NCBI RefSeq assembly: GCF_003991205.1
Contig: NZ_RXOZ01000002.1
Location: 1 to 64,000 of the forward strand
Source: Georgenia sp. SYP-B2076
Lineage (GTDB): Bacteria; Actinomycetota; Actinomycetes; Actinomycetales; Actinomycetaceae
Length of the DNA: 64,000 nucleotides
Direction of reading: 5' to 3'
Positions 8,764 through 16,497 of the stretch are shown here, piece after piece. The position numbers and the translations under genes are program-made. Within the stretch, counting starts at the first letter, position 1; each line of letters opens with the position of its first letter. A model generated the notes under the pieces. It did no database searches. It worked only from the letters and a program-made list of their open reading frames with translations, and was not told where the DNA came from.

Positions 8764-9114
8764 TGCCGCGCCTCTCCCTGCTCCTCGAATGCCGTGCCCC
8801 TGGACCGTAGTTCCGGTCGGCGCGAGCTGCGGTACGCGACCACCTGTCGGAGGCGCTGGGCCTACGCAGGTCCGCCGGCGAGTTCGCCTCGGGCAGGAGC
8901 GGCCGGGCGAGCAGCGTCGGCCGCGGCCCCCATCAGCCCCCAGGGGAGCTGCGACCCTGGGGCTGACGTCGACGTCGATCTCGAGCCCGGTCAGCAGGGC
9001 TCCGGCGAACGACTCCTTCGTCAGCGGGATCTACCGGAGCCGCCACGCTCGGAGGTACGGCGGACGGCGAAGTTAGGTGGTATGGAAGTATGACGCCCGT
9101 CTAGAGTCGGGATC
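8764..9114. other. Intergenic stretch with gene relic
   Basis: No intact gene. It holds the first copy of the repeated relic described at 8945-9060. It also holds a hairpin near 8935-8967 (CAGCCCCCAGG against CCTGGGGCTG) and, at its end, the probable promoter region of the broken vapBC pair. Confidence 0.6.
8945..9060 (-). pseudogene. Relic fragment A, copy 1 of an unknown gene
   Basis: The minus strand reads LRAWRLR, an amber codon, IPLTKESFAGALLTGLEIDV and then VS. It matches the fragment at 10271-10385 (RAWQHRQIPLTKEAFAG, then ARLTGLEIDVDVNG) at protein and DNA level, but contains a stop codon. The parent family is not recognised. Both copies have lost the rest of the gene. Confidence 0.6.
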
Positions 9115-9369
9115 GTGGCGCTCAGCATCAAGGACCCCGAAGCGGACAGGTTGGCGCGGGAGATTGCGGCGCGGACCGGTTAGTCGCTCAACGGTGCCGT
9201 GGTGACGGCGCTCCGGGAGCGGCTGGACAGACTGAGCAGGACGAGGAAGTCCCTGCCGCTCGCCGCAGAGCTGGCGACCATCCGCCGCCGCTGCGCCGCC
9301 CTGCCGGTGCTCGACGGCCGGACGCCGGAGGAGATCCTCGGCTACGACGTGCATGGCCTGCCGCGCTGA
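9115..9369 (+). pseudogene. VapB-type antitoxin interrupted by a stop codon
   Basis: The frame from the GTG at 9115 reads VALSIKDPEADRLAREIAAR, then Thr-Gly, then TAG at 9181-9183. It continues [19 protein letters not shown] and onward to [14 protein letters not shown] before TGA at 9367-9369. The whole is a normal Rv0623/VapB-type antitoxin of about 84 residues except for the amber codon, which replaces what is usually Glu (GAG) in RTGES. A shortened product could start at the GTG codons near 9199 and would keep the toxin-binding tail without the DNA-binding strand. The stop overlaps the vapC ATG (TGATG), the usual translational coupling. Confidence 0.8.
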
Positions 9370-9770
9370 TGGCGATCGAGACCTCCGCCCTGGTCGCGAT
9401 GCTGAGCGACGAGCCCGAGGCGGAGGCATTCGAGGCTGCTGTCGAAGCCGGCTCGGTGCGAGTGATGTCCACCGCATCGTTCCTCGAGACCGCAATCGTG
9501 GTCGAAAGTCGCTTCGGCGAGCTTGGCGGACGCGAGCTCGATCTGTGGATGCACCGCGCCGAGGTCGAACTCGTGCCGGTCGACGCCGAGCAGGCCCAGC
9601 TCGCCCGAGCCGCGTACCGGCGCTACGCCAGGGGCCGCCACCCTGCCGGCCTGAACTTCGGCGACTGCTTCGCCTACGCACTCACCGCCGTCACCGGTGA
9701 GCCGCTGCTCTTCAAAGGAAAAGACTTCTCCGCGACCGACGTCCACTCGGTCATGGCTCACCCGACCTGA
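9369..9770 (+). CDS. vapC: VapC-type PIN-domain toxin, altered active site
   Basis: A 133-residue PIN-domain protein, normally a Mg2+-dependent endoribonuclease held inactive by VapB. The family fold is complete: MSTASFLETAIVVESRF and GRHPAGLNFGDCFAYALTAV hold the conserved Glu and the C-terminal acidic pair. LLFKGKDFSATDV is the usual end. The first catalytic aspartate is replaced: the N-terminus reads MAIETSALVAML where VapC proteins have I-D-T/A-S-A. A Glu there may weaken or abolish cleavage. Because the partner antitoxin carries a nonsense codon, loss of toxicity would be expected for the gene to persist. Translation is coupled to vapB. Confidence 0.8.
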   Translation: MAIETSALVAMLSDEPEAEAFEAAVEAGSVRVMSTASFLETAIVVESRFGELGGRELDLWMHRAEVELVPVDAEQAQLARAAYRRYARGRHPAGLNFGDCFAYALTAVTGEPLLFKGKDFSATDVHSVMAHPT

Positions 9771-9952
9771 CCGGGCGTTGATCTGCACGGCCCCTCGCCC
9801 TCGCGGCGGGCGCGTTGACGTGGCCGCTTATGCCGCGGCGGGCGCTCCTGTTTGCGGCCTCGTGGACGTGATGACCTGCGCCCATGGACACCGCCGGCCA
9901 TTCCCCGGAAGGCCTACGGCGGTTGTCACACCCGCGAACTAGAGTCGCGGGC

Positions 9953-10170
9953 GTGAGCATGCTCCGCACGGCGCTGACCGCTCAGCGGCTCTCCGAGGCG
10001 AGCCCGGCCTGGTCCCTGCTGCGCGCGCCCAGCACGCCGGCCCTATCGTCGCGATCCTCGGCGCCCACCTTGCGGGCGAGGACAGGCGGCTGCCGGCACC
10101 GGTGCTGTTCGAACGCGTCGGGGAGGACCTCGCGACCCTCCGGGACCACGGGTTCGACCTGCCGCGCACG
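9953..10170 (+). pseudogene. 5' fragment of a DUF3375 gene (Wadjet JetA-like)
   Basis: GTG at 9953 opens VSMLRTALTAQRLSEASPAW, then SLLRA. After a one-base shift near 10025 the next frame gives AILGAHLAGEDRRLPAPVLF and then ERVGEDLATLRDHGFDLPRT. This is the typical N-terminus of DUF3375 proteins, which include JetA, the kleisin-like subunit of Wadjet SMC anti-plasmid systems. Those proteins are several hundred residues long; similarity here stops after about 70 and no jetB, jetC or jetD sequence is visible. The family call is from recognised pattern, not a search. Confidence 0.6.
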
Positions 10171-10270
10171 ACTGGCCGAGCAGCCTGGCGGCACTGCGGG
10201 CGCGCGTGAGCTCATTGCCGCAGTAGCGCCGGCGGGCGCGACCTCGCCCGGTCAGCCGCCCGGCGTCGCC

Positions 10271-10385
10271 GCCACCGGAACGGGCCGTTGACGTCCACGT
10301 CGATCTCGAGCCCGGTCAGCCGGGCGCCGGCGAAGGCCTCCTTCGTCAGCGGGATCTGCCGGTGCTGCCACGCCCGGAGGCAAGA
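10271..10385 (-). pseudogene. Relic fragment A, copy 2 of an unknown gene
   Basis: The minus strand reads RAWQHRQIPLTKEAFAG and then ARLTGLEIDVDVNG without a stop in the shared part. It is the better preserved twin of the fragment at 8945-9060, about 1.3 kb away in the same orientation. No start codon or further homologous sequence is evident. The gene family is unknown to me. Confidence 0.55.
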
Positions 10386-10682
10386 CCAGCACCGGCTCGC
10401 TACGGCGGTGGGTCGGCCACGGACGGCGGCGCGCCGAGCGTGAGCCCCGCGGACTCGGACATCTGGCTCGTCGAGTCGGCCGGCCCCGGCGCCCCGGGCG
10501 GCGGTGACCGACCTCGCGACCGGCCGCTGGGTCATGGTCATGATGAACCCCGACGGCACCGCCGGACTCGCCGTGGCCATCGACGCCGGCGCGACCGTGC
10601 CATGGCTGCCGAGCCGCGCGAGCCCGTGCCGTCGACGGCCTGCGCGACCGTCGACGGCGGACCGCGCCAGGTGCGGGCGAGG

Positions 10683-11075
10683 CTACTTCGCCTGTTCGTC
10701 GGGCTGGTGGATCCCGAAGACGTTCCCCTCGGTGTCGAGGTAGTACCCCTGCCAGGCCATGCCAGGCAGCGCGTGCTTGCCGAGCGCTTCCGTGCCGCCC
10801 GCCTTGAGGATCGCGGCCTCGGTGGTGTCGTAGTCGTCGACGCCGACGGTCAGCACCGCCCCCATCACCGGTTGGCCGGGGGCCGGAGCCTCGCCCTGGC
10901 GCCGCATGATGGCCCCGTCGATACCCGGCTGTTCCTCGCCGGTCCTGACGCCGATGTACGGCGTCCCGGCGTACTCGCTCCAGTCCTCAAAGGCCCAGCC
11001 GAACGCGGCGCCGTAGAACGCCTGGGCGCGAGCGACGTCGCTCGCGTGGATCTCGAAGTGCACGGGACGGGGCAT
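10683..11075 (-). CDS. VOC family (glyoxalase-like) protein
   Basis: A 130-residue protein of the vicinal oxygen chelate superfamily. It starts MPRPVHFEIHASDVARAQAF, the first beta-alpha module in which H6 is the likely first metal ligand. It then has FYGAAFGWAF, and near the end GYYLDTEGNVFGIHQPDEQ, in which Glu is the usual last metal ligand. Two paired modules fill the length. Members isomerise, cleave or simply bind small molecules; this subfamily has no assigned substrate. It is followed on the opposite strand by the frameshifted SRPBCC gene. Confidence 0.88.
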   Translation of the reverse strand: MPRPVHFEIHASDVARAQAFYGAAFGWAFEDWSEYAGTPYIGVRTGEEQPGIDGAIMRRQGEAPAPGQPVMGAVLTVGVDDYDTTEAAILKAGGTEALGKHALPGMAWQGYYLDTEGNVFGIHQPDEQAK

Positions 11076-11201
11076 GGCTTCTCCTTGTGAACGGCGTGCA
11101 GTGCCCGCCTTCGGGTCAAGGCGGCTGCCTCCGGCAGACTAAGGGATCGCGCGGCGTGCCGGTGGTAGGACGCCCACCCCGAAGGATCGCCGGAGATTCC
11201 C

Positions 11202-11688
11202 ATGGCACCCGGGCCCACCGGCGCGCGCACCAGGGCCAGAGAGCGGCGCGACCTGGCGATTCGACGCGCGATCGCCGACCGGCCCGAGGCGGTCTGGGCC
11301 ACCCTCACAGACCCCGACCGCACGGCCATCTGGTTCGGCCCGTGGACGGGGACGCCGGGCGCCGGCAACACCGTGCAGGTGGGGTTCACGCACGAGGAGG
11401 GCGAGGCCACCACCGACGTCGGGATCCTGCGTGCGAGGCACCGCGTCGCCCGACGTGCGTACGGATGAGGCCGCCGGCGGCTGGCGCTTCGAGGTGACCG
11501 TGCCGCCGTCCGACGGCGGCACGGTGCTCCAGCTCGTCCACCACCTCACCGGTGATGCGGACCCGCGCGAGGTGGGCCCGGGCTGGGAGTACTACCTGGA
11601 CAACCTCGCCGCGCGCCACGGGCGCCCGCTCGTGAGCTTCGACGACTACTACGCGGCCCAGCGGGAGTATGACGCGTCGCTCGCCTGA
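11202..11688 (+). pseudogene. SRPBCC (AHSA1-type) protein, frameshifted
   Basis: From the ATG at 11202 the frame encodes an AHSA1/SRPBCC beginning: LAIRRAIADRPEAVWATLTD, then PDRTAIWFGPWTG and VQVGFTHEEGEATTDVGIL. Near 11430-11455 the reading frame changes, and the remaining half continues in another frame as DVRTDEAAGGWRFEVTV, VLQLVHHLTGDADPREVGPG and WEYYLDNLAARHGRPL, ending at 11688. Together they give one normal protein of about 160 residues that would bind a hydrophobic ligand. One small insertion or deletion separates it from an intact gene. Confidence 0.8.
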
Positions 11689-11897
11689 GCGCGCCGCGGC
11701 TTCGGCCGCCTCGTTGTGCGCCGCTCGTCCATCCCGGAGACGGCGGCCGGACCGCACGGCCGGAGTGGCTGGAGGACGGGGCCGGTGACCGGGCGGGAGC
11801 TGCGTTTGATTTCGGGGCGGCTGATAGGCGCCGACGTCGTGCCTGCGGTATGCGCGATACCGGTGGCCCTCGCTGGCCTGCGATCGCCTCGGATGAG

Positions 11898-12890
11898 TCA
11901 GACCGGCTCGAGGGTGCGCCCGACTTCGAGGGCCGCGTCAATCAGCCCCTCGGCGACATCGATGGTCTGACGGTCGCGGATACGGCACTCGACGCCGAAT
12001 CGCGCGTGAGCCGAGAGCGTTGCGATATCCCGGAGATGACCGGGAATCTGTGGTCCGGCAAGGCGCACGGAGACCTTGCCGGACCAATGCACATAGGCGA
12101 TGGCGGAGGATTGGCCGTCGACCGTGAGGTCGTGGACGCGTAGATAATCCGTCGGGGTTCCGTCACGACGCTTCCCGGGGAGGAAGACGACCTCCTCGCC
12201 GTCATATCGATCGATGAGCTCGCGCAGGAGGGCCGCGATCGGTCGGGCGTGCTGATCGATCAGCTCACGGACGGATGCCGCCGCAGGTTCTGTCATCGAA
12301 GGAATCGGGTGAGTGTCTGCAATCCGCGGCTGGAGGGTTTGAGTCACTGGCCCCGCTTCCGCTCGTGGCCAAGGAGATTTGAACGGCGCGCCGGGCGCGT
12401 GGGCAGGCTCCTCGCTCAGCACATCCACCACCTCGATCCCGGCCTCCGTGTAGCGGTCCCATCCTCGGCCGTCGCCGAGACGGCCATGTTCTTCGACCGT
12501 CACGACACAGCCCACGCCGTAGGTGTCCAGAAATGCCCAAAGATCGCCCTCTGACCATGCGGTGCGCGCGAGCAGCTGGTCGATCAACCAGGCACGCGGC
12601 CACACGTGCTCGTGATGAACATCGGCTGTGCGCCAGACTTCCATCGCCGCTCTCGACCGGTACCTGATGTGGTACTTCGAATACGGCGAAACGCCGGTCG
12701 CCTCGGTCCATTTCCACAACGCGATGGTGAGCATGTGGCGGCGGTGGGCGACGGACACCTGGCTGGGGAGCTCAAGCAGATGTCGGACGATCGCGTAGGC
12801 GCTAATCCGTCGTCCTCCCATCCCGGGGTCCGGCAGGTAGGGCCTGTCCAGCGCGATAGCGGTGTTCGTCGGCATCGGCGGCTTTCTCAT
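11898..12890 (-). CDS. Unknown protein with HHEHVWP motif, possible third component of TIR locus
   Basis: A 330-residue protein that I cannot assign to a named family. The N-terminal half is rich in aromatic and basic residues and contains ADVHHEHVWPRAWLIDQLL, followed by CVVTVEEHGRLGDG. This spacing of His-Glu-His and Glu-His resembles HNH-like proteins found beside conflict genes, but no full HNH motif is evident. The C-terminal half (about 200-330) is a separate alpha/beta region with FLPGKRRDGTPTDYLRVHDL. It is divergent from the TIR gene across 113 bases, a layout in which two transcription units often share regulation. Start codons at 12890 (used here) and 12875 are both possible; neither has a strong ribosome site. 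Confidence 0.6.
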   Translation of the reverse strand: MRKPPMPTNTAIALDRPYLPDPGMGGRRISAYAIVRHLLELPSQVSVAHRRHMLTIALWKWTEATGVSPYSKYHIRYRSRAAMEVWRTADVHHEHVWPRAWLIDQLLARTAWSEGDLWAFLDTYGVGCVVTVEEHGRLGDGRGWDRYTEAGIEVVDVLSEEPAHAPGAPFKSPWPRAEAGPVTQTLQPRIADTHPIPSMTEPAAASVRELIDQHARPIAALLRELIDRYDGEEVVFLPGKRRDGTPTDYLRVHDLTVDGQSSAIAYVHWSGKVSVRLAGPQIPGHLRDIATLSAHARFGVECRIRDRQTIDVAEGLIDAALEVGRTLEPV

Positions 12891-13003
12891 CTCGGTGTCT
12901 TGTCTCGCAATCGCGACATCGGTGGCGATTCCCGAGCAGTTGGAGCCTACGGAGGTTCTCGGGCCCTAACCTGCGTATCAGCAGCCAACCGAAGGAGCTC
13001 ACG

Positions 13004-13897
13004 TTGCCGAAGCATCGCGTCTTTATCAGCCACAGCAGCACGGACGCGGAAGTAGCCCTGTCCACGGCCCAGGCACTCGAGGCATCCGGCGTGCCGGCTT
13101 GGGTCGCGCCGCGAGATGTCCCAGCAGGCGCGGACTTCATGACCTCGATCATGCACGCCATCGGTGCATGCGACGCGCTCGCCGTGATCCTCTCTCCCGA
13201 CGCCGTGGCGTCCCCTCACGTGCTGCGGGAGGTCACCGTAGCGGTCGCGAATCACCGCCCACTGTTCGTGTTTGCGACCGACCGATCGACGGTGAACTAC
13301 GCATCGCTGCCACCGAACTGGCAGTTCATGCTCGCCGTCGCCCAGATCGCTCCTCTCACGAGCGCGCAATTGGCTGCCGGCGTCATGGCGGCGGCGCTTC
13401 CAGGAGCCCGCACGTCGTTGCCGGGAGCGGGGCCCGCAGCGACGAGCGAGGTTCCGTCCACCGGCCAACCCGATCAGAACGTGTTCGCCAGCGTCGCTGG
13501 CGACGCGGCGGCGGCCGCCGCACGTGCGGTCGACCAGCGTCTGACCTTGGCAGAGTCCCTCAAGGAGCTCCGGGCCGCACCGGCGATCGCGGAGCTTCTC
13601 GGCACGCTCGCCGTCAGAGCGACCATGCATCACCGATATCTGGCCTCAGCCAAGTACCTGACGCTGCACCCACAGCGCGGTGGCCCGGTGAGCGCCTACG
13701 TGAAGCGGTCGTCCATCTCCATCCCCATGTGGGAAGCCGACGCGGCGGTGCTGATGTCGGAGGGCATCGGCGAGCTCGAGCGGAAGCAAGGGCGGCGTCA
13801 CTACGTCCGGGTGCGCGCAGAGGACCTGGGCACCGACGTTCAGCGTGATCGGGTGGAGGATGCGATTTCCCGGGCCCTCGCCAGTCAGGAGAACTGA
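13004..13897 (+). CDS. TIR-domain protein, putative NAD+-consuming effector or signal enzyme
   Basis: A 297-residue protein. Residues 3-125 form a TIR domain: HRVFISHSSTDAEVALSTAQ is the first strand and box 1, VPAWVAPRDVPAGADF the second conserved loop, and ILSPDAVASPHVLREVTVA carries Glu76, at the position of the catalytic glutamate of NAD+-cleaving TIR enzymes. A flexible linker (about 130-165) precedes an unrecognised alpha-helical domain with YVKRSSISIPMWEADAAVL. TTG at 13004 is the start because GAAGGAG lies seven bases upstream. Three bases separate its stop from the next gene, so the two are surely cotranscribed. The pairing with a membrane RyR protein suggests a nucleotide-signalling or membrane-killing conflict system. 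Confidence 0.85.
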   Translation: MPKHRVFISHSSTDAEVALSTAQALEASGVPAWVAPRDVPAGADFMTSIMHAIGACDALAVILSPDAVASPHVLREVTVAVANHRPLFVFATDRSTVNYASLPPNWQFMLAVAQIAPLTSAQLAAGVMAAALPGARTSLPGAGPAATSEVPSTGQPDQNVFASVAGDAAAAAARAVDQRLTLAESLKELRAAPAIAELLGTLAVRATMHHRYLASAKYLTLHPQRGGPVSAYVKRSSISIPMWEADAAVLMSEGIGELERKQGRRHYVRVRAEDLGTDVQRDRVEDAISRALASQEN

Positions 13898-13900
13898 GGA

Positions 13901-16189
13901 ATGACTTCCGGGCGCGGGCGGGGCTCGACTCGGACGGTCGTCAGGCGCCGTTGGCCCTTCATCTTGGCGGTGGCGACATTCGTCGTCGTCACCGGTCTCA
14001 TCGCTGCGGCCAACGGACTGGTCGCCGGCGCGTTACCGGCTGCGGTCGCGCTCGCCTATGGGGGCACGATCGCGATCACGCTCGCCACGTACCGCCATCT
14101 CGCTCGGGGATCGGAACGGCACCTGTCGGTACTCGCCGCCGGCCTCGGCGTCGCCGGAACGACGATCCTCGCCGCCGGAGCGTACTGGCACTGCTCTGCG
14201 GGACAGCTGCCGGTGCTCACCCAGACCGTATGGATCGCTCAGCTCTTCCTCGGTGCCCCGGAGAATCCGTTCGGTAGCGCACCGGGCTGCCCCGCCCAGC
14301 AGCCCTTGGCCCTGCTCCTGGCGAGGAGCCTCGCGCTCGGCGTGGTGTTCCTGGGCGCTGCCAAACTCGTCCTTTCCCTCTCACGCCGGTACGTGACGAG
14401 CATGCGCATCCGATCCGCCCAGGACCTGGTCCTTGTCCTCGGCGCGGAGAGCGCCGGCGACTACGTCAGCGCCGTGGGCCGGGCAACCGGTCCGGGTACG
14501 ACGACCGCCGCCGTCATCGACCAGCCGCCGACCGGGCTGTTAGAGCGCTCGCAGGAAGTACTAGCCATTGACGGAGCCGTTGACGATCCGTCGTTCCTTG
14601 AGCGGCTGCTGCCGCTACGTGGAGCGTCACGGATCTCGTCGGTCCATTTGGTGGACCCAGACCCGGAGACAAACCTCCGCCGACTGGACGTGCTCCGCAC
14701 CATCGTCACGCCTCCTCGCCGAGGTGAGGCGCTGCGCGGAGTCGTGCGGATCGACGACCCGTGGGCGGCGGAGGAGTGGCGCCGCGGAGCGCTCTCTGAC
14801 GACGGCTGGGTAGTGGACAGTCTCAGCACGTACGAGGTCACGGCGCGCGCCCTGCTCAGGCAGACGGCTGGCGCAGATCACGACCACATCGTCGTGAGTG
14901 GTTCGGGTCCGCTCGCGCTCGCACTTTGCGCCGCAGCGGCGCAGGCGATGCGCGAACGCAAGGCCATCCGCGACCTCGTCACTGACGATTACGCGGACGA
15001 GGGGACGACGACCGACACGGCGCGGTTGACGGTGCTTGGCCCTCAAGCGGGCGACCTTACCGATAACCACGCGGTTCATCAGCGACGCTATGGCAACTCG
15101 TCCGAGACGCTGGTTGTCATGGAGACACCCGTCACCCGCGCGAGCGTGGAGCGGGCGGTCTCCGGGGCGCGGTCACCGGTCGTGATCTTCACCGAGGAGG
15201 CAGGGACGCTCCCCGCCGAGCTGGGCGCCCGGTATCCGTGGGCCATCTACGCCTACAGCTCCGCGGCCACTGGAATCGCCAAGCGGGCACTCGTGGGGCA
15301 GGTTCGATACTTCGGACTTGCCTTGTGGCACGACGACGCTGATGCCTCCGACACCTGGGCGCGGCTCGCGGAGCGGGCGCACAAGCTGTACTTAGCTCGG
15401 TACGGGGTTGGCCACTCGACGGCCGCTCGGCCGTGGGCGGAGCTGAGCCCCTTCTACCGCGGGAGCAACATCCGTCAAGTCACCACCGTGCTGGGCGGCG
15501 CCGCCAAGGTGGGGATCTCGTGGGGGCCAGTCCAGGAAGGCCCGGCCGGGGTTGCCGTCGTGACGCCTGAGCAGATCCGTGCGCTGGCGGAGACAGAGCA
15601 CGAGTCCTGGTGCTCGTACTACTTACGGCACGGCTGGAAGGCGGCAATGCACCGTGACGACGCCATGCGCACGCACCCCGCACTCGTGCCTTGGTCGGAA
15701 CTTCCGCCGGAGGCCAGAGACAAGGCCGAGAAGGGCGTCCGTGACGCACTCGTCATGTTGGACGCCTTCGGCTACCGGCCGCACCAGGCTGCCGCGGGGC
15801 CATGGCGCCGGTTCGTCCGAAGCGGCCGGGTGAAGGCTCAGCGACAGTCGACCGACTTCGCATGGCGGACGGACGACGGGCAGCGACTTCAGGGCCGCGC
15901 GGGGGATTGGTTGGTCACGGGGCCTGACGGGCGGCAGTGGTCCATCACCGACGTAAAGCTGCGCGCGACGTACACGTACGTCGAGGGCGAGACCTGGGCG
16001 CGCGTCGGCTCCGTTCTCGCGCGACCGGCCTTTGCTGGTGAGCGGATCGAGACTCTCGAGGGCGGGTACGTCGCCGTCGCGGGCGACTGGGTCGTACAGG
16101 ATGACGACGGTGCGCAGTGGGCAGTCCCGGCCGAGTACTTCGCCATCAACTATGTGGAGGTGCCGGCGGAGCCTGCGAAGACGGGGTGA
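13901..16189 (+). CDS. Membrane protein with Rossmann-like, RyR and repeated C-terminal domains
   Basis: A 762-residue protein. Four hydrophobic helices lie in the first 160 residues (about 18-36, 41-62, 75-95 and 136-158); the loop between helices 3 and 4 contains Cys98 and Cys130. Two Rossmann-like segments follow, at about 173-290 (DLVLVLGAESAGDYVS) and 330-470 (HIVVSGSGPLALALCAAAA), as in TrkA/RCK proteins. Residues about 560-630 match an RyR domain: TEHESWCSYYLRHGWKAAM, RDDAMRTHPALVPWSELP and ALVMLDAFGYR. The C-terminus (652-757) has two similar units around AGDWLVTGPDGRQWSI and AGDWVVQDDDGAQWAV. RyR domains are predicted to bind nucleotide-derived ligands, so this could be the membrane receptor for a product of the TIR enzyme. 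That link is inference. Confidence 0.8.
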   Translation: MTSGRGRGSTRTVVRRRWPFILAVATFVVVTGLIAAANGLVAGALPAAVALAYGGTIAITLATYRHLARGSERHLSVLAAGLGVAGTTILAAGAYWHCSAGQLPVLTQTVWIAQLFLGAPENPFGSAPGCPAQQPLALLLARSLALGVVFLGAAKLVLSLSRRYVTSMRIRSAQDLVLVLGAESAGDYVSAVGRATGPGTTTAAVIDQPPTGLLERSQEVLAIDGAVDDPSFLERLLPLRGASRISSVHLVDPDPETNLRRLDVLRTIVTPPRRGEALRGVVRIDDPWAAEEWRRGALSDDGWVVDSLSTYEVTARALLRQTAGADHDHIVVSGSGPLALALCAAAAQAMRERKAIRDLVTDDYADEGTTTDTARLTVLGPQAGDLTDNHAVHQRRYGNSSETLVVMETPVTRASVERAVSGARSPVVIFTEEAGTLPAELGARYPWAIYAYSSAATGIAKRALVGQVRYFGLALWHDDADASDTWARLAERAHKLYLARYGVGHSTAARPWAELSPFYRGSNIRQVTTVLGGAAKVGISWGPVQEGPAGVAVVTPEQIRALAETEHESWCSYYLRHGWKAAMHRDDAMRTHPALVPWSELPPEARDKAEKGVRDALVMLDAFGYRPHQAAAGPWRRFVRSGRVKAQRQSTDFAWRTDDGQRLQGRAGDWLVTGPDGRQWSITDVKLRATYTYVEGETWARVGSVLARPAFAGERIETLEGGYVAVAGDWVVQDDDGAQWAVPAEYFAINYVEVPAEPAKTG

Positions 16190-16322
16190 AGGCCACGCCG
16201 ACCGACACCAGACAATCGCACCACGGCATGCGACGTGGACGTGACTACCGGTCGCCAGCCGCGCCGCCGGGGCGACAACCAGGGACCGTGAAGTGGTTCT
16301 GGTGGCCGCCGGGGTACCAGGA

Positions 16323-16379
16323 TCAGCGAGCGAGGTAGCCGCCGTCCACCGGGATGTAGGAGCCCGTGAGGACGTCTCG
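16323..16379 (-). pseudogene. 3' fragment of an SDR gene
   Basis: The minus strand reads RDVLTGSYIPVDGGYLAR followed by TGA. This is the standard C-terminus of short-chain dehydrogenases (TG-x-IPVDGG), but no SDR sequence precedes it. It is not derived from the mycofactocin SDRs, whose ends differ. Confidence 0.65.
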
Positions 16380-16457
16380 GTCCAGGACTGCACCGAGTTC
16401 GTCCGTGACGGTGCCACGTACTCGGTGTTCCTGCCCGTCGCCCGTCGACCGGCCTGA
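16374..16457 (+). pseudogene. 3' fragment of a class I methyltransferase gene
   Basis: The plus strand reads VSVQDCTEFVRDGATYSVFL, then PVARRPA and TGA. The last 27 codons of the intact methyltransferase at 38453-39064 read almost the same (VSVRDCTEFVRDGVTYSVFL, AVARRPA). The similarity starts abruptly where the SDR tail ends, so this is a broken duplicate. Confidence 0.75.
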
Positions 16458-16497
16458 CGGGCGGTCCGCGCGGCGGGGAGGTGGGCCGATTACGGCT

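Larger units (their letters stand above)
9771..10682. other. Decayed region without intact genes
   Basis: About 900 bases in which no frame encodes a complete protein. It contains the DUF3375 fragment (9953-10170) and relic fragment A copy 2 (10271-10385). Further on, a piece around 10500-10615 reads TDLATGRWVMVMMNPDGTAG and then LAVAIDAGATVPWL, resembling part of a small membrane protein. The fragments come from different genes and strands, as expected for repeated deletion in a once gene-rich stretch. Confidence 0.6.
16190..16497. other. Intergenic stretch with two gene tails
   Basis: No intact gene. It contains the SDR tail fragment at 16323-16379 (minus) directly abutting the methyltransferase tail fragment ending at 16457 (plus). 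Bases 16190-16320 show nothing I recognise. Confidence 0.6.

Noticed and set aside
9115-9369. Read-through or recoding of the TAG in vapB
   Set aside because: No pyrrolysine or suppressor context is visible, and the partner toxin also has an altered active site, which fits decay better.
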